This document shows positions 53,164 through 61,554 of a stretch of 64,000 nucleotides of DNA, one piece after another. The number at the start of each line of letters is the position of its first letter. Position 1 is the stretch's first letter. This stretch comes from Candidatus Foliamicus numerosus (GTDB lineage: Bacteria; Pseudomonadota; Gammaproteobacteria; Steroidobacterales; Foliamicaceae): positions 1-64,000 of the forward strand of contig JAPYNE010000022.1 of the NCBI GenBank assembly GCA_028285945.1, read 5' to 3'. A model generated the notes under the pieces. That model did no database searches. It saw nothing but the letters and a program-made list of their open reading frames with translations, and was not told where the DNA came from. The position numbers and the translations under genes are program-made.

Positions 53164-54370
53164 CGCGAATCTCCAGTTCCGCTGCCACGGCGCCGTTCGA
53201 TTCCGGCGTCGCCGTTTGAATTACCACGGAATAGCCTGCGGACCGCAGGCGACGGCGACCCTCTTCAAGGGTGTCCATATCCGCAACCCTAATCCGCGCC
53301 CCGGCGGATCCGTTGCGGAAATTCAGTTCCATCATCTGCAGCCGTTTTCCGCCGACGCGTTCCAATTCTTCGATCAGCCGCAGAAATGCGTCGCTGCGGG
53401 CCGCAGCGCCCAAATCCGCAGCGGCGGCGCGGCGGCGCAGCTCTCCCCGCAGGTTCGCGCTTGACGGAACATCCGGCATCAATTGCGAAAGGCGGGCGTC
53501 CACGGCGGCGGCGACCGCCTCGTAACGGGCCTCGGCGCGCCATCCTTCTATGGCTAGGAGAGCGGAGTAGAGCAGCGCAACCGCCAGCGCCGCCAGCACC
53601 CCTTTCCGCGCTTGGTGGCCCCTCTGATTGCGGCTTCTGAATTCTCCCTGCAACAGATCGACAGCCCGCCCGGAAATCACTTCCGCAGACAATTGCGCCA
53701 TGACGCCTTGTTGCAGGAGACGCACTTCCACCTCGCGACCGGGGAGTTTCGCCACGGCCTCGCGCGCCGCCTGTTCATGCGAGGTCTCACAATAGATCAG
53801 CAGCCGAAATGGAACGGCTTCCTCGCCGGTTTCCTCGGCACACAGAATATCCGCCAGACCGGCAAGCTCCGAGGGTGTCGCCGCCATGATCTGGCCGGTG
53901 CTGCTGCGCATCAGAAGCGAATCGGGCTCCAGCAGCGCCAAAACGGCATTAGGGATATCGGGCAGCGCATCCCCTTCGCTGTAGGCTGAATCCGGCTTAA
54001 GACCTGCTTCATGGCACCGGCGCAGCCACTCGGCGAGCCGTTTTCGCTCGATTGCCGCCACCTCCAGACGGTCGCCGGAAATCGGCCCGCAGGCAAAATG
54101 CAGGTCCTCCACATCGCCTGCGATTTGTTCCTCCAGCGCGTACCGCACCCCCTTGGCCGCGGCGCGCCGGCCTCGCGCAGGCAGATCCAGGCCACTGCGA
54201 AACACCTCCCCGGCGGGCAGCAGCAGCACAACCTTGCGCCCTTCGGACCACTCGGCGGCCTGCTCAAGTTCTCCTTCGCCGCCCAGCGCCATCGGCGCGC
54301 CGTGCGCATCCACCGCCTGCCAGAAGGCGGGGCCTTCAGGGGCGTTCAAACGAACAACCAAGGATTCCAT
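53147..54370 (-). CDS. gspL: Type II secretion protein GspL
   Basis: 407 residues from the ATG at 54370, which overlaps the gspK stop. The N-terminal cytoplasmic half has the actin-like fold pattern of GspL (VVLLLPAGEVFRSGLDLPA; RGVRYALEEQI-like KGVRYALEEQIAGDVEDLHFA). One membrane helix (KGVLAALAVALLYSALLAIEG, about 260-280) is followed by a periplasmic ferredoxin-like domain (LQMMELNFRNGSAGARIRVADMDTLEEGRRRL). It links the GspE ATPase to the pseudopilus platform. Confidence 0.87.
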   Translation of the reverse strand: MESLVVRLNAPEGPAFWQAVDAHGAPMALGGEGELEQAAEWSEGRKVVLLLPAGEVFRSGLDLPARGRRAAAKGVRYALEEQIAGDVEDLHFACGPISGDRLEVAAIERKRLAEWLRRCHEAGLKPDSAYSEGDALPDIPNAVLALLEPDSLLMRSSTGQIMAATPSELAGLADILCAEETGEEAVPFRLLIYCETSHEQAAREAVAKLPGREVEVRLLQQGVMAQLSAEVISGRAVDLLQGEFRSRNQRGHQARKGVLAALAVALLYSALLAIEGWRAEARYEAVAAAVDARLSQLMPDVPSSANLRGELRRRAAAADLGAAARSDAFLRLIEELERVGGKRLQMMELNFRNGSAGARIRVADMDTLEEGRRRLRSAGYSVVIQTATPESNGAVAAELEIRDERNR

Positions 54371-55341
54371 CAGCGTTCCGTGCCCTGCGGCGGCCGCTGC
54401 GCGAGCCACGCCTCCGCGGGAATGCCTTGGCGGCGCCAGCGCGTTCGAACCGTTCCGGATTCCCGGTCCAGAAGGCTGGCAAGAAAGAATCGGGTTCCCT
54501 CCACGTTAATGGCCACGCGCAGTTGAAACCAGTGGCTGGCGATCGCCACCCGGTCCGCCATGCCGGACGGCAAGGCGCGTTGCGCTTCGGCCAGGTCGCT
54601 GATGCCTCCGCTTTTCTGCGACTCAAGCCAAAACCGCGCGCGAACCGGATCGAGATCGTCGGCCAGCGACAGCAGCACGGATTCGCTCGCCGTATTCAGG
54701 TTGATTGGCGTGGGCTGCCCCGGCACGGGCAAGGCGGTGACATGCGGCGCCAGAACGCTCCAGACTGCCGCGCTGAAGCCTTCCACAGCCAGCAGTTCTG
54801 ACACGTCCTCGAGCGGCCGATTAGGTGCCTGGTATGGCGGATCAAGCCGCGTGTAGGCTTCGTCCTCCGCCCCCGCCAGCGGCTGCGGCAGGTTGTCCGC
54901 GTCCATCCAGTCCAGCGCTTTGTAGGCCAGCGTGTCGTCGAGATCAAGAATGCGAAGCAGCCGCTGGAACTGAGCGACGGCGATCATGTCCGCGGTTCCA
55001 TGGAAAGTCACCAGATTGTTGACGTTGAAGCGGCCCTGCATATCCTCCATACTGCCCCGAAACATCCCTTGCCCGGGAATCGACTCGCTGATTCCTTGCG
55101 CCCAGCGTTCACCTCGGTGGTCGGAAACGCTGGCGCGGGCATCGGCGGCCAGCATCTCCGCGGCCAGCTCCTCGATGCCGAGCGCCATCATGCGGGCGCG
55201 GACGCTGCCGATCAGAGTTCTGGACGACTGGCTTTCCATTTGCAGGGAGAACATTCTCGCGGTGCCCAGCACACCCGCCAGACTCACCACCAGCAGGGCT
55301 GAAATGAGCGCCAGGCCACGTTGCGAGCGGGGCGGCTTCAA
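54370..55341 (-). CDS. gspK: Type II secretion minor pseudopilin GspK
   Basis: 323 residues. Class III signal QRG-LALISALLVVSLAG; then QGRFNVNNLV, LDWMDADNLPQPLAGAEDEAYTRLDPPYQAPNRPLEDVSEL (only partly quoted domains) typical of GspK, and INLNTASESVLLSLA near 220-235. GspK caps the pseudopilus tip with GspI and GspJ. The start is a TTG overlapping the gspJ stop (TTGA). Confidence 0.9.
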   Translation of the reverse strand: MKPPRSQRGLALISALLVVSLAGVLGTARMFSLQMESQSSRTLIGSVRARMMALGIEELAAEMLAADARASVSDHRGERWAQGISESIPGQGMFRGSMEDMQGRFNVNNLVTFHGTADMIAVAQFQRLLRILDLDDTLAYKALDWMDADNLPQPLAGAEDEAYTRLDPPYQAPNRPLEDVSELLAVEGFSAAVWSVLAPHVTALPVPGQPTPINLNTASESVLLSLADDLDPVRARFWLESQKSGGISDLAEAQRALPSGMADRVAIASHWFQLRVAINVEGTRFFLASLLDRESGTVRTRWRRQGIPAEAWLAQRPPQGTER

Positions 55342-55937
55342 GGCCCAACCTCTATCAGCCGGGTTATTTCCTCAGAACCAGCGACAGCCAGCGAGAACCT
55401 CACGGCAACCGGCAGGGAATCGGCGGCGGCGCCGGACGGGGGCCAGAAATCCATCCAGGCGTTCGCGCCCAGCCTGCGGGCAGGCAGAAACTCCACCCGG
55501 AGCCGTTGCACATCCGCCAACAGTAACTCTCCAGCCGGCTGCGTGGCTGAAATGCGATCGAGGACCGGCCAGTGCTCCCTGAGAAGGCGTCCGTCAATCA
55601 GCCGGTAGCGCACCCGCTGAAGCTCGGCGCGCGGAAGCAGCGCCGGATTCAGCCATCCGCCGCGAGTGAGAATCAGTTCCGCTGCGGACGCATCCAGCGC
55701 GGGATCATAGTCCTGCCCGAGGATGCTGCGCACGGGGCGCGGGCGCAATTGCGCGAAGTCGTTCTCGATCAGGCGAACCGCGCGCTTCAAGGCCGACCAG
55801 CGCTGCTGCGAGGCATCGAGCGCCTCGGACTGCGCCACCGCCTGTCCAAGGCTGCCGAACGCCAGCGTGGCCATCACCGCAAAAATTGCCAAGGCCACCA
55901 GCAGCTCGATCAGGGTAAAACCGCTCGCAACCCTCAC
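55338..55937 (-). CDS. gspJ: Type II secretion minor pseudopilin GspJ
   Basis: 199 residues from the GTG at 55937, chosen because AGAGG lies 6 bases upstream and the protein then starts with the short prepilin leader MRVASG-FTLIELLVALAIF. The rest (LKRAVRLIENDFAQLRPRP; VRYRLIDGRLLREHWPVLDR) is the GspJ pattern. Uniquely in this run it is separated from the previous gene, gspI, by 400 bases that hold two palindromic elements, so it either needs its own promoter or read-through. Confidence 0.87.
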   Translation of the reverse strand: MRVASGFTLIELLVALAIFAVMATLAFGSLGQAVAQSEALDASQQRWSALKRAVRLIENDFAQLRPRPVRSILGQDYDPALDASAAELILTRGGWLNPALLPRAELQRVRYRLIDGRLLREHWPVLDRISATQPAGELLLADVQRLRVEFLPARRLGANAWMDFWPPSGAAADSLPVAVRFSLAVAGSEEITRLIEVGP

Positions 55938-56017
55938 TCGTGCCTCTTGCTGGCTTTCTCTTGGCGCGCTGGTCTCGCTTTTGCCTCCCGCCGGTTTTCT
56001 TTTGGCGCGTTGATGCC

Positions 56018-56122
56018 GCCTCTTTGCGTTCACGCCTTCCGGGAGTGTTGGAGGCAGGATGCCGGAACCAAGCCCCATGGATGGGTGCATGCGTCCCCCG
56101 GAAGGCGGAAACGCAAAGAGGC
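56018..56122 (-). repeat. Palindromic element copy D
   Basis: Arms 56018-56045 and 56095-56122 pair over 28 bases with three mismatches. The core is in reverse orientation: GGGAGTGTTGGAGGCAGGAT on the plus strand, ending GGGTGCATGCGTC. It lies in the gspI-gspJ gap, next to copy E. Confidence 0.8.
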
Positions 56123-56150
56123 TATGGCTGCGGTCGCCGCCCAAAGTGCA

Positions 56151-56250
56151 GGCGCTTTCCTGTTTCCCCTCTCGCGGGAGCGTTGAAGCCAGGATGGCGG
56201 AACCGAGCCAGGGATGGCGCCTCCCGCGAGAGGGGAAACAGGAAAGCGCC
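56151..56250 (-). repeat. Palindromic element copy E
   Basis: Arms 56151-56180 and 56221-56250 are perfectly complementary over 30 bases around a 40-base loop. The loop keeps part of the core in reverse orientation (GCCAGGATGGCGGAACC) but lacks the ACGCATGAA part. It is the strongest hairpin in the window and lies inside the gsp operon. Confidence 0.85.
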
Positions 56251-56308
56251 GAAGGATTGGCAAAAAACAAAGCGCGCATAGCAACTAGGCCCCTAGCCTT
56301 GGGTTGCC

Positions 56309-56325
56309 GAGAGACGCATGAAAGC
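56309..56325 (+). repeat. Half-copy of the palindromic element
   Basis: GAGAGACGCATGAAAGCG repeats the left core boundary of the family (GGGAGACGCATGAA) with no complementary arm nearby. It lies just before the end of gspI and may be a relic of an earlier insertion or excision. Confidence 0.4.
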
Positions 56326-56337
56326 GCGGCGCGCTGA

Positions 56338-56727
56338 TCAATGGGGCTCCTCCGCTTCCGGCGGCGCGGCTGGCTCGACGAGGCGGACCATGCCGCGCGC
56401 CGATGCAATGGGCCGGGCGTTGCGCGCCTGCGCGATGCGCACCTCAACATCGCGCAAAGCCCCGACTCCGGGATTCCGCACGCGGTACTCGACCCACCAG
56501 AGCCTGCCGGCGATTTCCTCCCGCCTCGCGGTTCCCGGGCGCGGCGCCTGGTTCTCCAGCCGCAGCGCGGTCAGCGCGTCCGCGGCGGCCCAGTTGGCCA
56601 GCGCGCGGCCACGCAGTTGCTCCGCCGAGCGCGATGACTGGCCCAAAGCGGTGAACACGGCGCTGATGCCCAGCGCCACGACAGCCAGCGCCACCAGCAC
56701 CTCAGCGAGCGTAAAGCCCTTCTTCAT
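56338..56727 (-). CDS. gspI: Type II secretion minor pseudopilin GspI
   Basis: 129 residues, very short leader MKKG-FTLAEVLVALAVVALG, then LENQAPRPGTARREEIAGRLWWVEYRV as in GspI. It starts the tip complex with GspJ and GspK. It overlaps gspH by ATGA. The gene order H-I-J-K is kept, but element copies D and E follow it. Confidence 0.9.
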   Translation of the reverse strand: MKKGFTLAEVLVALAVVALGISAVFTALGQSSRSAEQLRGRALANWAAADALTALRLENQAPRPGTARREEIAGRLWWVEYRVRNPGVGALRDVEVRIAQARNARPIASARGMVRLVEPAAPPEAEEPH

Positions 56728-57323
56728 GGGCGCCTGATATCCAAGAGTCCCGATGCCCCGAACTCCACAACCATGCCCGCATCCGACGTGCTCTTGAGCC
56801 TCAGCGAGAAGGGCGTGAATTCGCCTTCGGGCAGCAGAATGATTTGGGGCGGCGAAGAAGGTTGCGGCAAACGGGACGGGGCCGCGCGCCCGTTGATCCT
56901 CAGCTCGAATTCAAGCGGAGGCGGCCACCTGCGGGGCGCCAGTACGCCCCGCAGGTTCAAAGGAACCCATACAAGCCCCGGAAAAGATTCGTCTTCGCTT
57001 TCGGACGGCAGAAGCTCGTGATAGGAATAGCCCTGCGAATCGAATCGCAAGCCCAGCACTCTGCCTTGCAGGCGGCTTTCGTCCGCCGCTATGCGCAGCG
57101 CGGCCGAGAGCCTGCGCGCCTCGCGCTCGGCCCCGCTGCTTGAGGCGCCCGCCGAGAGCACCGCCATTCCGGTGAGCAAGCCGATCAGCGCCAGCACCAC
57201 CAGCAGCTCGATCAGAGTAAAGCCGCGCGACGAAAGAGGGCATCCTGCCTTTGGCGAGGCCTCAACCGGAATAGGCTTCGCTCCTGTATGTAAACACTCG
57301 TTCCGGGCGGCGGCCCGCGCCAT
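56724..57323 (-). CDS. gspH: Type II secretion minor pseudopilin GspH
   Basis: 199 residues from the ATG at 57323; a GTG at 57332 that overlaps the gspG stop (GTGA) is an alternative. An unusually long leader of about 33 residues precedes the cleavage site SSRG-FTLIELLVVLALIG. The body (RRLSAALRIAADESRLQGRVLGLRFDSQGYSYHEL, quoted only in part) fits GspH. It joins the pseudopilus tip to the GspG shaft. Confidence 0.87.
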   Translation of the reverse strand: MARAAARNECLHTGAKPIPVEASPKAGCPLSSRGFTLIELLVVLALIGLLTGMAVLSAGASSSGAEREARRLSAALRIAADESRLQGRVLGLRFDSQGYSYHELLPSESEDESFPGLVWVPLNLRGVLAPRRWPPPLEFELRINGRAAPSRLPQPSSPPQIILLPEGEFTPFSLRLKSTSDAGMVVEFGASGLLDIRRP

Positions 57324-57328
57324 GCTGC

Positions 57329-57868
57329 TCACGGCTGCTGGTCGAGATTCCAGTTGCCTATGTCCTGGTCCTGCCCTTCGCCGCCTTCCTGGCCGTCCCC
57401 GCCCAGGGTGTAGATGTCCACCTCGCCGTTGCGTCCCGGGTTGCTGTAGAGATAGGGCCGGTTCCAAGGATCCATGGGCAGGCGCCTCATGTAGCCGCCT
57501 TGGGGCCACCGCAGATCGGGATCGTTGGGCCGCTCCACCAGCAGCTGCAGCCCCTCGGCATTGCTCGGATAGCGGAAATTATCCAGGCGGAAGATGTCCA
57601 AGGCTGCCTCGATTGCCTGAATATCGGCTCGGGCGCGGGTCATTCGCGCATCATCCACGCGGCTGACATAGACGCCGGTGGCGATAGACACCAGTATCCC
57701 GATGATGGCCAGCACCACCAGAATTTCCATGAGCGTGAACCCGCGATCCTCTGCGCCGCGCCGCCGGCCGCGGCGCTTTTTGGGAAAGAGCGCGTCAAGC
57801 CTTGCCCGAGGGCGCGGCGTCCCTGTTGCCGGGATTCGATTTGACGTATCTTCCTGCAATGCCACCAT
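57329..57868 (-). CDS. gspG: Type II secretion major pseudopilin GspG
   Basis: 179 residues. The leader is long (about 43 residues, basic) before the cleavage site DRG-FTLMEILVVLAIIGIL. The conserved GspG body follows: IQAIEAALDIFRLDNFRYPS, NAEGLQLLVERP, GGYMRRLPMDPWNRPYLY and the calcium-site end VDIYTLGGDGQEGGEG. It forms the shaft of the pseudopilus. It is the first gsp gene here; gspC-F are not in the window. It is divergent from fabG. Confidence 0.93.
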   Translation of the reverse strand: MVALQEDTSNRIPATGTPRPRARLDALFPKKRRGRRRGAEDRGFTLMEILVVLAIIGILVSIATGVYVSRVDDARMTRARADIQAIEAALDIFRLDNFRYPSNAEGLQLLVERPNDPDLRWPQGGYMRRLPMDPWNRPYLYSNPGRNGEVDIYTLGGDGQEGGEGQDQDIGNWNLDQQP

Positions 57869-57905
57869 TCAATCATGCCAGAGCAGGATGAAAGACGCTA
57901 TCGCC

Positions 57906-57911
57906 TATAAT
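57906..57911 (+). promoter_or_regulatory. -10 box TATAAT of fabG
   Basis: A consensus TATAAT lies exactly 8 bases before the GTG start of fabG, the same spacing as for the defence operon helicase. No good -35 was seen. The mRNA would be leaderless or nearly so. Confidence 0.45.
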
Positions 57912-57919
57912 TTTCGGGC

Positions 57920-58669
57920 GTGTCCAACGATTCCAACCTCTTCTCGCTCGATGGCGAAATCGCGCTTGTCACCGGGGCCACGCGGGGCATCGGCGCTGAA
58001 ATCGCCAGCCAGTTGGCCGCCGCCGGCGCAGAGGTTATCGGCACAGCGACCACACCTGAGGGCGCCAGGGAAATCGCCCGCCGCCTAGGCGGCGGACACG
58101 CCGGAAGAGTCCTGGATGCGGGGTCCGACGAAAGCGTCCAAGCGCTGATAGCCGGCCTGAGCGACCGGGCGCCCACCATTCTGGTCAACAACGCGGGAAT
58201 CGCCCGGGACAATCTGCTGCTGCGCATGAAGCCGCAGGACTGGCAGCAAGTGATCAACACCAATCTCAGTTCCGCCTACCGCCTGTGCAAGGGCATTCTT
58301 CGCGGCATGCTCAAGGCGCGCCGCGGGCGCATCATCAACCTGTCGTCGGTGGTGGGCGTGGCGGGCGCGGCGGGGCAGGGCAATTACGCCGCGGCGAAGG
58401 CCGGCCTGCTGGGCTTTACCCGCGCGCTGGCGCTGGAAGTGGCCGGGCGCGGCATCACGGTCAATGCCATCGCGCCGGGCTATATCGAAACGGACATGAC
58501 GGCCGAAGTATCGGCGGCGCGGCGGGAAGCCGTGATCGGGAGCATCCCGGCGGGACGGGCGGGAACACCGCTGGATGTGGCCGCCGCCGCCGTTTTTCTG
58601 GCTTCGCCGGCGGCAGCCTATGTGACCGGCGCTACCCTGCACGTAAATGGCGGCTTATGGACGGGCTGA
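57920..58669 (+). CDS. fabG: 3-oxoacyl-ACP reductase
   Basis: 249 residues, GTG start. Short-chain dehydrogenase motifs: [35 protein letters not shown] with the catalytic serine and [12 protein letters not shown] with the catalytic tyrosine and lysine; ETDMT follows. It reduces 3-oxoacyl-ACP in fatty acid synthesis with NADPH. It is followed by acpP and fabF, but the usual upstream plsX-fabH-fabD are absent and gspG lies there instead. Confidence 0.94.
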   Translation: MSNDSNLFSLDGEIALVTGATRGIGAEIASQLAAAGAEVIGTATTPEGAREIARRLGGGHAGRVLDAGSDESVQALIAGLSDRAPTILVNNAGIARDNLLLRMKPQDWQQVINTNLSSAYRLCKGILRGMLKARRGRIINLSSVVGVAGAAGQGNYAAAKAGLLGFTRALALEVAGRGITVNAIAPGYIETDMTAEVSAARREAVIGSIPAGRAGTPLDVAAAAVFLASPAAAYVTGATLHVNGGLWTG

Positions 58670-58772
58670 CAGACGCGCAAGGCTTAGAGCATTCCCCTGG
58701 GCGCTTATTCCGGTAAAATACCCTGCTGTCGAATTTCAGTTGGGTTTGCCCAGCCCGTGGGGACTTGCATTT

Positions 58773-59012
58773 ATGAGCAACGTGGAACAACAGATCAAGA
58801 CGATCATCGCAGAGCAACTCGGCGTTGCTGAATCCAGCATCACGAATGCGTCTTCGTTCGTGGACGATCTCGGCGCTGATTCGCTGGACACGGTGGAATT
58901 GGTCATGGCGCTCGAAGAAGAGTTCGAGACCGAAATCCCGGACGAGAATGCTGAGCAGATCACAACCGTTCAGGAAGCAATCGACTTCATTACAGCCCGT
59001 CTTGAAGAGTAG
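58773..59012 (+). CDS. acpP: Acyl carrier protein
   Basis: 79 residues, very acidic. The phosphopantetheine site [18 protein letters not shown] has the serine in DSL, and the start [16 protein letters not shown] is typical. It carries acyl chains for FabG and FabF. GGGG lies about 11 bases before the ATG. The 103-base space behind fabG probably carries its own promoter (a TAAAAT near 58713). Confidence 0.96.
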   Translation: MSNVEQQIKTIIAEQLGVAESSITNASSFVDDLGADSLDTVELVMALEEEFETEIPDENAEQITTVQEAIDFITARLEE

Positions 59013-59072
59013 CCGGAGCGGCTCCTCCGGCGGCACGGACAGGATAGGAAATCGAGGCCTGGCCGCTTTGGT

Positions 59073-60317
59073 ATGAAAGGCTGCCGCGTTGTAGTGACGG
59101 GCACCGGTGCGATCACACCGGTGGGAAACGATGCCGAAACCGCCTGGCAGTCGGTGGTGGAAGGAAAAAGCGGCATCACGGCGCATGAGGAACTGCCCGA
59201 TATGGCCAAGTTCCCGTCGCGTATCGCCGGGCTGATAAGGGACTTCGATCCGGCCGATTACATGGACCCGCGCGAGGTGCGGCGCTTCGACGCATTCAAC
59301 CACTACGGGGTTGCAGCGGGCGTGCAGGCGCTTGATTCCTCGGGCCTCGTCATCGACGAATCGAATGCGGAGCGCGTGAGTGTCTATCTGGGCTCAGGGA
59401 TCGGCGGCATCCGCACCATAGAGAGCGCCTATCACCGCTACAGCGAGCAGAGCAATCCGAGGCGCATCTCGCCTTTTCTGGTGCCCGGCATCATCGTCAA
59501 CATGCCGGCAGGCCTGCTGTCCATACAGATCGGCGCGCGCGGTCCGAACATCGCCGTGGCCACCGCCTGCTCCACTTCCTCGCACGCCATCGGTCTCGGC
59601 GCCCGAGCCATCGCCTACGGCGAAACCGACGCCTGCCTGGCGGGCGGCACCGAGCATTGCATCGCATACCTGGGCATAGGCGGGTTCTCCTCCGCCCGGG
59701 CGCTGTCGTTGCGCAACGACGAACCAAGGCGGGCCAGCCGCCCTTGGGATCGCGACCGCGACGGCTTCGTGCTCGCCAGCGGGGGCGTGTGCCTGATGCT
59801 GGAGGAATACGAGCATGCAAGGCGCAGGGGAGCCGATATTCTGGCGGAAGTGAGCGGCTTCGGCATGAGCAGCGATGCGTACCACATCACCGCCCCGGCG
59901 GAAGACGGCGCGGGAGCCGCGTCTTGCATGCAGGCCGCATTGGACGATGCCGGACTGGATCCCGGGCGGATCGACTATATCAACGCGCACGCCACCTCGA
60001 CACTCCTTGGCGACCGCATTGAGGTGGCTGCAATCAAGCAGGTATTCGGAGACCACGCCGGGCGGCTCGCCATCAGTTCGACCAAATCGATGACTGGGCA
60101 TCTGCTGGGAGCAGCGGGCGCGCTGGAAGCGCTTTACTGCATCCTGGCGATCCGCGACGGCGTGGCGCCGCCCACCATCAACCTGGATAATCCGGGCGAG
60201 GGATGCGACCTTGATTTCGTTCCTCATACAGCCCGAAATATGGCGATCAATATCGCGATGAGCAATTCTTTCGGCTTTGGCGGAACCAACGGCTGTTTGA
60301 TTTTCAGCCGCGTCTAG
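59073..60317 (+). CDS. fabF: 3-oxoacyl-ACP synthase II
   Basis: 414 residues. The thiolase-fold active site has the cysteine in VATACSTSSHAIG, the histidines in NAHATST (usually NAHGTST) and SMTGHLLGAAGALE, and the C-terminal NSFGFGGTNGC. It elongates acyl-ACP with malonyl-ACP. It follows acpP; the pabC gene often found next is missing and repeat copy F takes its place. Confidence 0.95.
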   Translation: MKGCRVVVTGTGAITPVGNDAETAWQSVVEGKSGITAHEELPDMAKFPSRIAGLIRDFDPADYMDPREVRRFDAFNHYGVAAGVQALDSSGLVIDESNAERVSVYLGSGIGGIRTIESAYHRYSEQSNPRRISPFLVPGIIVNMPAGLLSIQIGARGPNIAVATACSTSSHAIGLGARAIAYGETDACLAGGTEHCIAYLGIGGFSSARALSLRNDEPRRASRPWDRDRDGFVLASGGVCLMLEEYEHARRRGADILAEVSGFGMSSDAYHITAPAEDGAGAASCMQAALDDAGLDPGRIDYINAHATSTLLGDRIEVAAIKQVFGDHAGRLAISSTKSMTGHLLGAAGALEALYCILAIRDGVAPPTINLDNPGEGCDLDFVPHTARNMAINIAMSNSFGFGGTNGCLIFSRV

Positions 60318-60363
60318 CGCTCATAGGCTCACTGCGCCATAGGCACGGCCATGCGTCAATGAA

Positions 60364-60487
60364 GCCTTTCCCCGCCCCCTTCTTCAGGGAGTATCGAAGG
60401 CAGGGTGAGCGCTGATGTCCCGGCGCGAACGAGCAAGCTACATGGATGTATTCATGCGTCTCCCTGAAGAAAGGGGCGGGGAAAGGC
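60364..60487 (-). repeat. Palindromic element copy F
   Basis: Arms 60364-60391 and 60460-60487 pair over 28 bases with one mismatch. The core is in reverse orientation: GGGAGTATCGAAGGCAGGGT on the plus strand, ending ACATGGATGTATTCATGCGT. It fills the gap between fabF and mltG. Confidence 0.85.
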
Positions 60488-60535
60488 GAGTGGCAGGCAA
60501 AATCCTCCGCGCCCTCCACGCCTCCTTGATGCAAT

Positions 60536-61552
60536 ATGCGGGCTAGGCTGGGAATTGCGGTCGCGGCGGCGGCGCTGCTTGCAATGACAGGGCTTTATGC
60601 GGCCCGATGGGCGCTGGAAAGTCCTGTGGAGCAAGGCTCCAGCGGCGGGGTGTTCGTGGTGGAGGCCGGCGAATCGCTGGATGCCGTCGCCCGGGGCCTT
60701 GCGGAGAATCGGATTCTTTCGCGCCCATGGCTGTTCAAGCTAGCTGCCTTTCTGTCCGGCACGACCGCCCGGATCCAGGCAGGGGAGTACCGGGTCCGCC
60801 ATGCCGACACGCATCGCAGGCTGCTGGAACGCATGGCGCGTGGTGAAGTCGTGCAGCACTACTTCACCATCATAGAGGGATGGACGGTCAGCGAGCTTCT
60901 TGCGGCGCTGCGCGCCGCGGAGCCTTTGATGTCCACGCTCGCGTCCGGGAACCCTGAGGACCTCGCCGATGAACTGGGCTTGGAGCACGAGCATGCCGAA
61001 GGGCTTTTCTTTCCCGACACCTACGCCTATACGCACGGGGAAACGGACGCGGAGCTGCTGCTGCGCTCGCATGCGTTGATGCAAGAGCAATTGCTCGCGG
61101 CATGGAGCGGCCGGGCGGACGAGTTGCCCCTTGCCAGCGCCTACGAAATGCTGACACTCGCTTCCATCGTGGAGCGCGAGACGGCGATCGATGCCGAACG
61201 CGCGGTCATTGCAGGCGTTCTGGCCCGGCGGCTCACGCAGCGCATGCGCCTGCAGGTGGACCCCGCGGTTATTTACGGTCTGGGGGAATCGTACTCGGGC
61301 GACATCACCCGCGCCCATCTGCGCAGCGACACGCCCTACAACACCTACACCCGCCACGGACTGCCGCCGACACCCATTTCATTGCCCGGGCAGGCATCAT
61401 TGCAGGCGGCGGCGAAACCCCGGTCCGGGAGCTCCCTCTACTACGTGGCTTCCCCCAACCTCGACGGCACCCACGTCTTTAGCGACACCCTCGGCCAACA
61501 CAATGCCGCGGTGTCCGCAATGCTGCGAAGCCAGCGCGCCCGGCAGCCCTAG
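60536..61552 (+). CDS. mltG: Endolytic murein transglycosylase MltG
   Basis: 338 residues, an N-terminal membrane helix (GIAVAAAALLAMTGLYAA), a LysM-like part (SLDAVARGLAENRIL) and the YceG catalytic domain: GLFFPDTYAY, LASIVERETAIDAERAVIAG with the catalytic glutamate in SIVE (about 213), MRLQVDPAVIYGLG and YNTYTRHGLPPTPISLPG. It cuts nascent glycan strands at the inner membrane. tmk follows after 2 bases. Confidence 0.95.
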   Translation: MRARLGIAVAAAALLAMTGLYAARWALESPVEQGSSGGVFVVEAGESLDAVARGLAENRILSRPWLFKLAAFLSGTTARIQAGEYRVRHADTHRRLLERMARGEVVQHYFTIIEGWTVSELLAALRAAEPLMSTLASGNPEDLADELGLEHEHAEGLFFPDTYAYTHGETDAELLLRSHALMQEQLLAAWSGRADELPLASAYEMLTLASIVERETAIDAERAVIAGVLARRLTQRMRLQVDPAVIYGLGESYSGDITRAHLRSDTPYNTYTRHGLPPTPISLPGQASLQAAAKPRSGSSLYYVASPNLDGTHVFSDTLGQHNAAVSAMLRSQRARQP

Positions 61553-61554
61553 CA

